DNA of 64,000 bases from Pseudomonas protegens (lineage in GTDB: Bacteria; Pseudomonadota; Gammaproteobacteria; Pseudomonadales; Pseudomonadaceae). The notes beneath the pieces are model-generated. The model was not told where the DNA came from. It did not search any database and worked only from the letters and a program-made list of their open reading frames with translations. The translations under genes were made by a program, and so were the position numbers. How positions within the stretch are numbered: the first letter of the stretch is position 1; each line of letters begins with the position of its first letter. Positions 51,682-59,122 of this stretch are shown in pieces. The DNA is taken from assembly GCF_003363755.1 (NCBI RefSeq), contig NZ_CP031396.1, positions 5,736,501-5,800,500 on the forward strand, given 5' to 3'.

Positions 51682-52113
51682 ATGTTTCAAATGAATAACC
51701 TGGTTCCGGAAATGCTGGTCACGGACCTGGAGCGCAGTCTGATTTTTTATCGCGATACCCTCGGTTTCAAGGTGGAGTATCAGCGTCCGGAACACTTCTT
51801 TGCCTTTCTCTCCTTCAACGGCGCTCAGTTGATGCTGGAGCAGGATGATCAGGAGGAATCAGAGTGGCGCGTCGGCCCCTTGCAGGCGCCTTTTGGCCGA
51901 GGCATGAACTTGTCCATTGAGTGCCCGGACATTCGCCAGATGGCTGCCGCTCTGGCGCATGCCGGTATCGTCCTGCGCAGGGAAATCCAGGAGTGCTGGT
52001 ACCGGCATGATGAGTTACTGCATGGTGAGTTGAACCTGCTGGTGCTTGATCCGGACGGCTACCTGCTGCGGTTCACTGAGGATCTGGGGTTCAAGCCAGC
52101 GGTCAGCGCCTGA
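51682..52113 (+). CDS. VOC superfamily (glyoxalase/bleomycin-resistance-like) protein
   Basis: 143 residues with two beta-alpha-beta-beta-beta modules: V-P-E-M-L-V-T-D-L-E-R-S-L-I-F-Y-R-D-T-L-G-F-K-V at the start and L-V-L-D-P-D-G-Y-L-L-R-F at the end, both classic VOC signatures. It resembles bleomycin-binding proteins, which are dimers that sequester drug, but substrate and activity are not predictable. A second ATG at 51691 is possible. It lies alone between chitinase and the reverse rsmE. Confidence 0.85.
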   Translation: MFQMNNLVPEMLVTDLERSLIFYRDTLGFKVEYQRPEHFFAFLSFNGAQLMLEQDDQEESEWRVGPLQAPFGRGMNLSIECPDIRQMAAALAHAGIVLRREIQECWYRHDELLHGELNLLVLDPDGYLLRFTEDLGFKPAVSA

Positions 52114-52350
52114 CCGCCGAGCCCGGGTGCGACGCCTGTATTGCTGAGGCGCCGCGTACCGGGAGGCCGCGGTTGGTACTTGCCAGAAAAGGGCGATAGT
52201 CAGTGCTTGATGACAATCCAGTGGGCGGGAATCTGTTATAACCGCAATCCGGTCAGGGCATGCAGGTGTTCTGTAGGAGAGGTTCAAGACAAATAGGGCA
52301 CGCGCCGCGCCAGCTGTTGGGCACAGGCAGGGAGCGGGTGCTCATTGGAT

Positions 52351-52545
52351 TCATGGGGTTTCGCGTTTGTCCGGGGCGGTCAGTCCGGCTTGAATGCGTT
52401 GATAGATTTCCTCGCGGTGTACCGCGACGTCTTTTGGCGCGTTGATACCGATGCGGACCTGTTGGCCGCTGACGCCGAGAATGGTGATCGTAATGTCGTC
52501 ACCGATGTTTATGCTTTCACCGACTTTGCGGGTGAGTATCAGCAT
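52351..52545 (-). CDS. rsmE: CsrA/RsmA-family translational regulator, RsmE type
   Basis: 64 residues, [19 protein letters not shown] then V-A-V-H-R-E-E-I-Y; Arg44-equivalent in H-R-E-E-I is the RNA-binding residue. It binds A-N-GGA hairpins at ribosome binding sites and is titrated by RsmX/Y/Z RNAs under GacS/GacA. The tail A-G-L-T-A-P-D-K matches RsmE of P. protegens as I remember it, rather than RsmA. Its own ribosome binding site reads CAAGGAGAAG, an A-N-GGA site that would allow self-repression. ATG 52545 is chosen by the conserved start. Confidence 0.93.
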
Positions 52546-52794
52546 GATCTTCTCCTTGATGGCTTTGTAGAGCACCAGATTCAAACAGTGCAGAGGTCGG
52601 TCTTAGGTATAGATTAGTGCGAAGTTCCACTGAGTGGGTGCCTCTTTCTGACGCGCAGACGATCTATTAATTCCCAAGGCGCAACTATACAGAGGCAATA
52701 AATATCATTCTTCCTGTTTCGGCCTGATTTTGTGACGAGGTCTCTTTTGTCTTGAGTGCTAAAATCGCCGCCTCAGACTTTCTAGGGGTAGGTT

Positions 52795-53166
52795 GTGCGC
52801 ACAGTAGCGATGATGATAGCGGTGTTGGCGTTGGCCGGTTGCGGTGAAGGCAAGCCAGTCGAGGCGAACAAGAGCGCTTTGGCGACGACGCAGGTTCAGC
52901 CGGTTCAGGCTTCTAACGCGCCGCAGTGGGATGTGTGGGTGGGCAGCGAACTGCCCCTGGCGGTCAGTGATCTCACAGGTTGGCTGATCGAGCACGGGAT
53001 CATGTCCAATGTGGTGACCGTGGAAGGCAAGAAGCGGGTGCTGCTCGGGCCTTTTGCGTCCCAGGCCGAGGCCGAGGCAAAAAAGACCGAAGTGGTCGAG
53101 AAACTCATCAAGGCCAAGAAGCGTGACATCGATGTCACGGTTATCGAGCACCAGGCTGCACAGTAA
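52795..53166 (+). CDS. SPOR-like small lipoprotein
   Basis: A 123-residue precursor, GTG start, with lipobox V-L-A-L-A-G-C-G-E-G (Cys near 16). After a Val/Gln-rich linker a SPOR-type domain follows: Q-W-D-V-W-V-G, then K-R-V-L-L-G-P-F-A-S-Q-A-E-A-E-A-K-K, the usual second half. So it is probably an envelope protein that contacts peptidoglycan. Gly-Glu at +2/+3 does not give inner-membrane retention. AGGGGTAGG lies before the GTG. Function unknown; divergent from rsmE. Confidence 0.75.
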   Translation: MRTVAMMIAVLALAGCGEGKPVEANKSALATTQVQPVQASNAPQWDVWVGSELPLAVSDLTGWLIEHGIMSNVVTVEGKKRVLLGPFASQAEAEAKKTEVVEKLIKAKKRDIDVTVIEHQAAQ

Positions 53167-53183
53167 GCCCGCTCCCGCCATAT

Positions 53184-53213
53184 CGAGAGGCGCCCACATC
53201 AAGGGGCGCCTCT
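53184..53213. terminator. Hairpin between convergent lipoprotein and endA genes
   Basis: GAGGCGCCC, loop ACATCAAG, GGGCGCCTC: a perfect 9-base stem but with no real T-run, so it may act with Rho or as a 3'-end protector. Confidence 0.6.
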
Positions 53214-53216
53214 GGG

Positions 53217-53906
53217 TCAGCCGCAGGCCTTGAGGTTGACGGTTCCGACAAACTCGTTCCCACGCCCCATCACACAGGCCACGCTCTGATTGCGTTGGCG
53301 CTCCCAATCCTGCACCGGATAGGTTTTGTTCCAGGCTTCGAAGAGCTGTCGATCCTGTTTCGACAGGCGCAGACCGTATTGCTTGCTCATGTAGAAGTAG
53401 GTGCGGGCGATCATGCCGCGAATCGAGGGGCGGGGCATGACTTTCTTGGCCTTGAAATCCACCTGGGTCAGGCATGAGCCATATTGCCCGGATTGCTCCG
53501 GCAGCCAGCCGAAACTGAAGTTGCTGCGGTCGCCATTCACTTCGCCAATGCTTGGTACCAGGTTATGCAAGTCCGCTTCGGCCCGCTGATAGACCGGGTC
53601 GGTACGGGTGCAATTCTTGCGCCCGCCTTGCTGCCAGCATTGGCGCTGATGACCGATCTGCCAGGCCGGCACTATGTGTTCCCATTCGATGCGCTCCGCA
53701 CGCTTGGCGTTCTTGCGCGGTATATAGCCGCAAGCGGCGAGGTTTATCCGGTTGCCGTTGTACTTGCAGCCGCAGTAGAACTCGGTTGATTGGGGGGCAT
53801 AGAGTTTCCAGGCGACTTTCTTGGCTTCGCTGAAGGTGCGTGGGGCATCGGCTTGGGCGGTGAAGGTGACGAAAAACAGCAGTACGGCAAAACAACGGAC
53901 ACTCAT
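53217..53906 (-). CDS. endA: Exported endonuclease I
   Basis: 229 residues with a signal peptide (V-R-C-F-A-V-L-L-F-F-V-T-F-T-A-Q-A). EndA is a periplasmic/extracellular double-strand DNase. The beta-beta-alpha-metal motif is R-I-E-W-E-H-I-V-P-A-W near 98-108 with the catalytic His, and N-G-D-R-S-N-F-S-F-G near 150 with the metal-binding Asn. Several Cys pairs suit a disulfide-bonded exported enzyme. It lies 4 bases after a DUF1654 gene headed by a LexA box, so it is probably induced by DNA damage. The ATG at 53906 is set by the signal peptide. Confidence 0.9.
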   Translation of the reverse strand: MSVRCFAVLLFFVTFTAQADAPRTFSEAKKVAWKLYAPQSTEFYCGCKYNGNRINLAACGYIPRKNAKRAERIEWEHIVPAWQIGHQRQCWQQGGRKNCTRTDPVYQRAEADLHNLVPSIGEVNGDRSNFSFGWLPEQSGQYGSCLTQVDFKAKKVMPRPSIRGMIARTYFYMSKQYGLRLSKQDRQLFEAWNKTYPVQDWERQRNQSVACVMGRGNEFVGTVNLKACG

Positions 53907-53910
53907 CAAC

Positions 53911-54150
53911 TCAGTCTTCCTTCGGTACGACCCAGAAAATTTGCACGCCACCATCGTCGCGATAGGCGAGGGTGACGTTGTCGTTCTCGGCGATTTCCTC
54001 CAGCAGGCGTTCCCACTCGTCCTGGGGCTCATCGGCGAGGCGGAAGATCAGGGCTGCCTTGGCTTTCTGTGCGGTAGGGGAGTTGATGATTTTCTGGATG
54101 CGTACACCCAGGCGTTCGTAGGAGCTGAGGGGCGTTTGGGTCGTGGCCAC
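53911..54150 (-). CDS. DUF1654 family small protein
   Basis: 79 residues: S-Y-E-R-L-G-V-R-I-Q-K-I-I-N-S-P-T-A-Q, then E-W-E-R-L-L-E-E-I-A-E-N-D-N-V and R-D-D-G-G-V-Q-I-F-W, which I recognise as the Pseudomonas-specific DUF1654. It is cytoplasmic, with no known function. The start is GTG with AAGGA 8 bases upstream. A perfect LexA box lies 18 bases before it and endA follows after 4 bases, so it is the first gene of a likely SOS operon. Small size and position suggest a regulator or modulator, but this is inference. Confidence 0.82.
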   Translation of the reverse strand: MATTQTPLSSYERLGVRIQKIINSPTAQKAKAALIFRLADEPQDEWERLLEEIAENDNVTLAYRDDGGVQIFWVVPKED

Positions 54151-54168
54151 GGAACAATCCTTAATAAG

Positions 54169-54184
54169 CTGTACGTGTATACAG
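54169..54184. promoter_or_regulatory. LexA (SOS) box
   Basis: CTGTACGTGTATACAG: CTG-N10-CAG with the usual TGTAT core, 18 bases upstream of the DUF1654 start and overlapping the expected -10 region on the minus strand. Confidence 0.85.
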
Positions 54185-54325
54185 TATTTAACTGTAAGAC
54201 ATTTCGCAACTGCTTAAGATTCAAGAAGTTCCTCTGACCATGCTTTACGCATTTGTCTCACGGATGAGGGAGATTTTTTACGGGGGAGGGCGCGACGAGG
54301 CTGTTAGGCGGGGGTGGGAGGGCGG

Positions 54326-54382
54326 AACCACTCGCCTGGATGGGCGAGTGGTTGAAGCCTGCTCGACCGGAGTCGGTCGAGC
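54326..54382 (-). terminator. Two hairpins downstream of the asparaginase gene
   Basis: GCTCGACC/GGTCGAGC (54361-54382) followed, in the minus direction, by AACCACTCGCC/GGCGAGTGGTT (54326-54353). Both stems are perfect; the T-run is weak. Confidence 0.65.
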
Positions 54383-54391
54383 GGAGGGCTG

Positions 54392-55480
54392 TCAGTATTC
54401 CCAGAACATGCGTTGCAGTTCTTTGCTGTCCTGAGTCTTGGTCAGAGCGACCATGGCCAGGATGCGGGCTTTTTGCGGGTTCAGGTCGTGAGCCACGACC
54501 CAGTCGTTCTTGTCGTCAGGTTGTTCAGCGTTGCGCAGTACGAAGCCGCCAGCATTGACGTGGGAAGAACGAATGATCTGCACGCCGTTCTTGCGCAGCT
54601 CTTGCAAGGCTGGCACTACGCGGGAGGACACGGAGCCGTTGCCGGTACCGGCATGGATGATGGCTTTTGCACCACCTTGTGCCAGGGCCTTGTAAGCGGT
54701 GTCGCTGACGTTGCCGTAGCCGTAGGCGATTTCTACGTCAGGCAGGCTCTTGATGTTCTTGATGTCGAATTCCGAATCCATGGTGTGACGCTTGGCAGGC
54801 AGGCGGAACCAGTAGGATTTGCCTTCCACTACCATACCCAGTGGGCCCCATGGGCTCTTGAAGGCTTCGGTCTTGATGTTGATCATCTTGCTGACGTCGC
54901 GACCGGACTGGATTTCATCGTTCATGGTGACCAGCACGCCTTTACCGCGGGCGTTCTTGCTGCCGGCTACGGCTACTGCGTTGTACAGGTTGAGCATGCC
55001 GTCGGCCGACATGGCGGTGCCTGGGCGCATGGAGCCGACGACCACGATCGGTTTGTCGGTCTTTTCTACCAGGTTGAGGAAGTAGGCGGTTTCTTCCAGG
55101 GTGTCGGTGCCGTGGGTGATGACGATGCCATCGACGTCTTTGCTGTCGGCCAGTTCGGCAACGCGGCGACCCAGTTGCAGCAGGTTTTCGTTGGTGATGC
55201 TTTCCGAAGCGATCTGCATGACTTGCTCGCCACGCACATTGGCCAGTTGGCTCAGCTCGGGGATGCCGGCGATCAGTTGTTCGATGCCGACTTTGGCTGC
55301 TTGGTAGGTGGCGCTGTTCGCGGCACTGGCGCCGGCGCCGGCGATGGTGCCACCGGTAGCTAGGACCACAACGTTGGCGAGTTTCTGTTGGGTTTCAGCT
55401 TCTTTGGCCTGCACAGCTGCGGGCAGAAGCAGGAGGAGGGCCAAAGCGCCCGGAACGAAGGTTTTGAAGGCAGATTTCAT
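54392..55480 (-). CDS. ansB: Periplasmic glutaminase-asparaginase (type II L-asparaginase)
   Basis: 362 residues with a signal peptide cleaved near A-V-Q-A. It hydrolyses Asn and Gln to the acids and ammonia. Catalytic residues: Thr45 in A-T-G-G-T-I-A-G and the second triad in T-H-G-T-D-T-L-E-E-T (Thr125, Asp126) with Lys in the later M-R-P-G-T-A-M-S-A-D-G region. Length equals Pseudomonas 7A-type enzymes. The ATG at 55480 gives M-K-S-A-F-K-T-F-V-P-G; AGAGAG lies upstream. An FNR/ANR-like box sits about 140 bases before the start. Confidence 0.94.
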   Translation of the reverse strand: MKSAFKTFVPGALALLLLLPAAVQAKEAETQQKLANVVVLATGGTIAGAGASAANSATYQAAKVGIEQLIAGIPELSQLANVRGEQVMQIASESITNENLLQLGRRVAELADSKDVDGIVITHGTDTLEETAYFLNLVEKTDKPIVVVGSMRPGTAMSADGMLNLYNAVAVAGSKNARGKGVLVTMNDEIQSGRDVSKMINIKTEAFKSPWGPLGMVVEGKSYWFRLPAKRHTMDSEFDIKNIKSLPDVEIAYGYGNVSDTAYKALAQGGAKAIIHAGTGNGSVSSRVVPALQELRKNGVQIIRSSHVNAGGFVLRNAEQPDDKNDWVVAHDLNPQKARILAMVALTKTQDSKELQRMFWEY

Positions 55481-55819
55481 TATTTTCTCTCTAGTAGTGA
55501 GACGGTGCTGATGCAGGTTCATCTAGAAACACCCCGATCGCAGATCTGTATGCGGTGAGGCGGTGAGGGTTGAGCAGGATCTGTACCAGCGCTACCTTGG
55601 TCCGATAAGTATTTTAAGTTACTGATTTATATCAACTTTATTCATTTTTCTGACGGCGATGGAGTGATGTGTGTCCGGGTTTCCGAACGTTTGCGCGGGT
55701 AGGCGTTCGGCAATCCGAAAATGCCCGTCAGCGGTTTGGTGCAAAGGGGCAGGGGCGGTCATTAAAGAATGTCGCGAGACGGTCGATGACCCGACAGGAT
55801 CTTTTTTTCAGGAGTTCAT
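55481..55819. other. Divergent promoter region, ansB / coiled-coil gene
   Basis: 339 bases. An AT-rich segment (55605-55655) contains the FNR/ANR-like box. The remaining sequence shows no gene. Promoters for both directions are expected here. Confidence 0.5.
55622..55635. promoter_or_regulatory. FNR/ANR-like box
   Basis: CTGAT-TTAT-ATCAA, one mismatch from the consensus TTGAT-N4-ATCAA, about 142 bases before ansB and 185 before the plus-strand gene. E. coli ansB is FNR-controlled, so the oxygen sensor ANR may act here. Confidence 0.55.
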
Positions 55820-56269
55820 ATGTCTCTGTCAGTCGGATTTCCTGGCGCAGGAGCGATTTTGATCAATGGCAAGTCACCGGCGACCATTGATGCGTTGAGT
55901 AACGCCACTGCCGAGGAGGCGTCCACGGCGCTGGGCACCGATGAGTCGGACACCCTCCGGGTGGGTTCCGGCAAGCAGGCGGAAAAGTCCGAAGCCGCAG
56001 ACTCGGGTGGAGATAATCAGAGCATCGTCGTCAAGATGCTGCTCAAGCGTATGCAAGAGTTGCAGGAGCAGCTCAAGCAGCAGCAACAGCAACTGGCTGC
56101 CGCCCAGGCCGCCGACTATCCGACTCCTGAAGCCAAGCAGACCGTGGTGATGGGCCTTCAAGGGCAGATCGCCCAGACCAACGGGGCCCTGGCCGAGGTA
56201 TCGGGCAATCTGGTCCGTGAGCTGGCCAAGGACTCCTCCTCGGGCGGCCTGGTAAACACCACCGCATGA
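55820..56269 (+). CDS. Coiled-coil hypothetical protein
   Basis: 149 residues, acidic, with no signal peptide. The N-terminal half is low-complexity Ala/Ser/Glu/Asp; residues about 70-98 form a coiled coil with a Gln tract (K-R-M-Q-E-L-Q-E-Q-L-K-Q-Q-Q-Q-Q). The last third looks helical (Q-T-N-G-A-L-A-E-V-S-G-N-L-V). A strong AGGAG site precedes the ATG. I do not recognise the family; such proteins recur in Pseudomonas without known function. Confidence 0.65.
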   Translation: MSLSVGFPGAGAILINGKSPATIDALSNATAEEASTALGTDESDTLRVGSGKQAEKSEAADSGGDNQSIVVKMLLKRMQELQEQLKQQQQQLAAAQAADYPTPEAKQTVVMGLQGQIAQTNGALAEVSGNLVRELAKDSSSGGLVNTTA

Positions 56270-56410
56270 CCCTCTGAGCCTGTTCGACGCTACGGTGCGG
56301 ACAGGTTTCTCCTCTCCAGCAGTGGGGTTTTTGCCCCCCCTGTCTGTCTGCTTTTTCCAGACACTGATCGGCGTTGACAAACTCTGGCTAGGTTCGCATA
56401 GTTCGTTTTA

Positions 56411-56424
56411 CGCAAACGTTTGCG
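56411..56424. promoter_or_regulatory. RbsR (LacI-family) operator of the ribose operon
   Basis: CGCAAACGTTTGCG, a perfect 14-base palindrome with the LacI/PurR-type CG core, 131 bases before rbsB. rbsR is in the same operon, so ribose-responsive self-control is likely. Confidence 0.85.
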
Positions 56425-56554
56425 CGGCCTTTGGACAACGACAATCGTCTATCTTTCCAAAGTGCGGCACCGGCCTCCCATCCCTGCTGATGACGGCCTG
56501 CTCACCCTGCCGTGCGGACGCTGCTCACAATAATCATAAGATCGGAGTGAATTC

Positions 56555-57511
56555 ATGAAGCTGCCCTTCGCTGGACGTCTACTCGCTGTTGCTGTTCTGG
56601 CTGCTGCATCCGCTGCCCTCCCTCTCTCTTCGGCCCATGCCGACACCGCGCAGAAACCCAAGGTCGCCCTGGTCATGAAGTCCCTGGCCAACGAGTTCTT
56701 CCTGACCATGGAAGACGGCGCCAAGGCTTATCAGAAAGAGCATTCCGCCGATTTCGAGCTGGTGTCCAACGGCATCAAGGACGAAACCGATACCGCCAAC
56801 CAGATCCGCATCGTCGAGCAGATGATCGTCTCCAAGGTCAATGCCCTGGTGATTGCACCCGCCGACTCCAAGGCCATGGTGCCAGTGATCAAGAAGGCGG
56901 TGGATGCCGGGATCACCGTGATCAATATCGACAACCAACTCGATCCCGGTGTGCTGAAAAGCAAGAACATCAGCGTACCTTTCGTGGGGCCGGACAACCG
57001 CAAGGGGGCTCGCCTGGTGGGTGAGTACCTGGCCAAGCAACTGAAGGCCGGCGACGAAGTGGGGATCATCGAAGGGGTCTCCACCACCACTAACGCACAG
57101 CAGCGCACCGCTGGCTTCAAGGACGCGATGGACGCCGCGCAGATCAAGGTGGTCTCGCTGCAATCCGGCGACTGGGAAATCGACGCAGGCAACCGTGTGG
57201 CCTCGGCGATGCTCAGCGAGTACCCGAATCTCAAGGCATTGCTGGCCGGTAACGACAGCATGGCAGTGGGGGCGGTTTCCGCCGTGCGGGCCGCCGGTAA
57301 GGCAGGCAAGGTCCAGGTAGTGGGCTACGACAATATCAACGCCATCAAACCCATGCTCAAGGATGGCCGGGTCCTGGCCACTGCCGACCAGTTCGCTGCC
57401 AAGCAGGCGGTGTTCGGCATCGAGACCGCGCTGAAGATCCTCAAGGGCGAGAAAGTCGACAGCGGTGCCAACGGCGTGATCGAAACTCCAGTTGAGCTGG
57501 TCACCAAGTAG
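56555..57511 (+). CDS. rbsB: Ribose ABC transporter, periplasmic binding protein
   Basis: 318 residues with a signal peptide (L-L-A-V-A-V-L-A-A-A-S-A-A-L, cleavage near A-H-A). The type I sugar-binding fold starts K-V-A-L-V-M-K-S-L-A-N-E-F-F and shows N-I-D-N-Q-L near 128 and A-G-N-D-S-M-A-V-G-A near 229, the usual ribose-contact segments. It delivers ribose to RbsAC. First gene of the operon, with an operator upstream and a strong hairpin downstream before rbsA. Confidence 0.93.
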   Translation: MKLPFAGRLLAVAVLAAASAALPLSSAHADTAQKPKVALVMKSLANEFFLTMEDGAKAYQKEHSADFELVSNGIKDETDTANQIRIVEQMIVSKVNALVIAPADSKAMVPVIKKAVDAGITVINIDNQLDPGVLKSKNISVPFVGPDNRKGARLVGEYLAKQLKAGDEVGIIEGVSTTTNAQQRTAGFKDAMDAAQIKVVSLQSGDWEIDAGNRVASAMLSEYPNLKALLAGNDSMAVGAVSAVRAAGKAGKVQVVGYDNINAIKPMLKDGRVLATADQFAAKQAVFGIETALKILKGEKVDSGANGVIETPVELVTK

Positions 57512-57530
57512 TCCTTCCGGCGGCACAACG

Positions 57531-57554
57531 GCGCTCGCCCGTTCGGGCGAGCGC
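57531..57554 (+). promoter_or_regulatory. Intercistronic hairpin rbsB-rbsA
   Basis: GCGCTCGCCC-GTTC-GGGCGAGCGC: a perfect 10-base stem without a T-run, just before the rbsA ribosome binding site (ATGGAGAG). It probably protects the rbsB message from 3' decay and raises its level over rbsAC. Confidence 0.75.
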
Positions 57555-57568
57555 ATGGAGAGTTTCTT

Positions 57569-59122
57569 ATGTCAGTTTCCGCTGCGAACGCTGTCCTCTC
57601 GGTCAGCGGTATCGGCAAGACCTATGCACAACCGGTATTGACCGGCATCGATCTGACTCTGATGCGCGGGGAGGTGCTGGCCCTGACCGGTGAGAACGGC
57701 GCCGGCAAGAGCACCTTGTCGAAGATCATCGGTGGTCTGGTCAGCCCCACCACCGGCCACATGCAGTTCAATGGCCAGGACTATCGTCCCGGTAGCCGGA
57801 CCCAGGCGGAAGAGGCGGGGGTTCGCATGGTCATGCAGGAGCTCAACCTGCTGCCGACCCTGTCGGTGGCCGAGAACCTGTTTCTCGACAACCTGCCCAG
57901 CAGTGGTGGCTGGATCAGCCGCAAGCAATTGCGCAAGGCGGCGATCGAGGCCATGGCCCAGGTCGGCCTGGACGCTATCGATCCCGACACGCTGGTGGGT
58001 GAATTGGGCATCGGTCACCAGCAGATGGTGGAGATCGCCCGCAACCTGATCGGCGACTGTCATGTGCTGATTCTCGATGAGCCGACGGCCATGCTCACTT
58101 CCCGTGAGGTGGAGATGCTCTTCGAGCAGATCACTCGCCTGCAGGCTCGGGGCGTGTCCATCATCTATATCTCTCATCGCCTGGAAGAGTTGGCACGGGT
58201 GGCTCAGCGCATTGCTGTGTTGCGTGACGGTTGCCTGGTGTGTGTCGAGCCCATGGCCAACTACAACAGCGAACAGTTGGTGAACCTGATGGTGGGGCGC
58301 GAGCTGGGCGAACACATTGACCTGGGCGAGCGCAAGATCGGTGCGCCGGCGCTGACGGTCAGCAACCTCAGTCGCTCGGACAAGGTTTGTGATGTGTCCT
58401 TCGAGGTGCGCAGTGGCGAGATCTTCGGTATCTCCGGCCTGATCGGGGCAGGGCGTACCGAGTTGCTGCGGCTGATCTTTGGTGCCGACGTCGCCGACAG
58501 CGGCAGCATTGCCCTGGGCACGCCGGCCCGTCCGGTGACCATTCGCTCCCCGGTGGATGCGGTGGCCAACGGCATTGCGTTGATCACTGAGGATCGCAAG
58601 GGCGAAGGGCTGCTGCTGACCCAGTCCATCAGCGCCAATATCGCCCTGGGCAACATGCCGGCTATTTCCAGTGGCGGCCTGGTCAATGGCCAGGACGAAG
58701 AGCAACTGGCCCGGCGGCAGATCGATGCCATGCGCATTCGCAGTTCCAGTCCGGCGCAATTGGTGTCCGAATTGTCCGGCGGCAACCAGCAGAAAGTGGT
58801 GATCGGCCGTTGGCTGGAGCGCGACTGCTCGGTGTTGCTGTTCGACGAGCCCACTCGCGGTATCGATGTCGGCGCCAAGTTCGATATCTATGGCTTGCTG
58901 GGAGAGTTGACCCGCCAGGGCAAGGCCCTGGTGGTGGTGTCCAGCGACTTGCGCGAGTTGATGTTGATCTGTGATCGCATCGGCGTGCTCTCCGCCGGGC
59001 GTCTGATCGACACCTTCGAGCGTGACAGCTGGACCCAGGACGAATTGCTTGCCGCCGCCTTTGCCGGCTATCAAAAACGAGATGCGTTGCTCAGCGAAGC
59101 GACGCCTAGGAATGCATCATGA
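57569..59122 (+). CDS. rbsA: Ribose ABC transporter, ATP-binding protein
   Basis: 517 residues with two fused ATPase halves. The first has Walker A G-E-N-G-A-G-K-S-T near 42 and Walker B L-I-L-D-E-P-T-A; its signature is L-G-I-G-H-Q-Q-M-V-E-I-A. The second has the degenerate G-L-I-G-A-G-R-T-E-L, typical of the second half in monosaccharide importers, but a good L-S-G-G-N-Q-Q-K-V signature and L-L-F-D-E-P-T-R-G. It energises ribose import. rbsC starts inside its stop. Confidence 0.95.
   Translation: MSVSAANAVLSVSGIGKTYAQPVLTGIDLTLMRGEVLALTGENGAGKSTLSKIIGGLVSPTTGHMQFNGQDYRPGSRTQAEEAGVRMVMQELNLLPTLSVAENLFLDNLPSSGGWISRKQLRKAAIEAMAQVGLDAIDPDTLVGELGIGHQQMVEIARNLIGDCHVLILDEPTAMLTSREVEMLFEQITRLQARGVSIIYISHRLEELARVAQRIAVLRDGCLVCVEPMANYNSEQLVNLMVGRELGEHIDLGERKIGAPALTVSNLSRSDKVCDVSFEVRSGEIFGISGLIGAGRTELLRLIFGADVADSGSIALGTPARPVTIRSPVDAVANGIALITEDRKGEGLLLTQSISANIALGNMPAISSGGLVNGQDEEQLARRQIDAMRIRSSSPAQLVSELSGGNQQKVVIGRWLERDCSVLLFDEPTRGIDVGAKFDIYGLLGELTRQGKALVVVSSDLRELMLICDRIGVLSAGRLIDTFERDSWTQDELLAAAFAGYQKRDALLSEATPRNAS

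Noticed and set aside
52114..52350. A possible Rsm-type small RNA gene between the VOC gene and rsmE, because of several GGA triplets
   Set aside because: There is no GacA-type TGTAAG-N6-CTTACA site, no clear promoter and no terminator on either strand; the GGA triplets are expected by chance in this GC-rich sequence.
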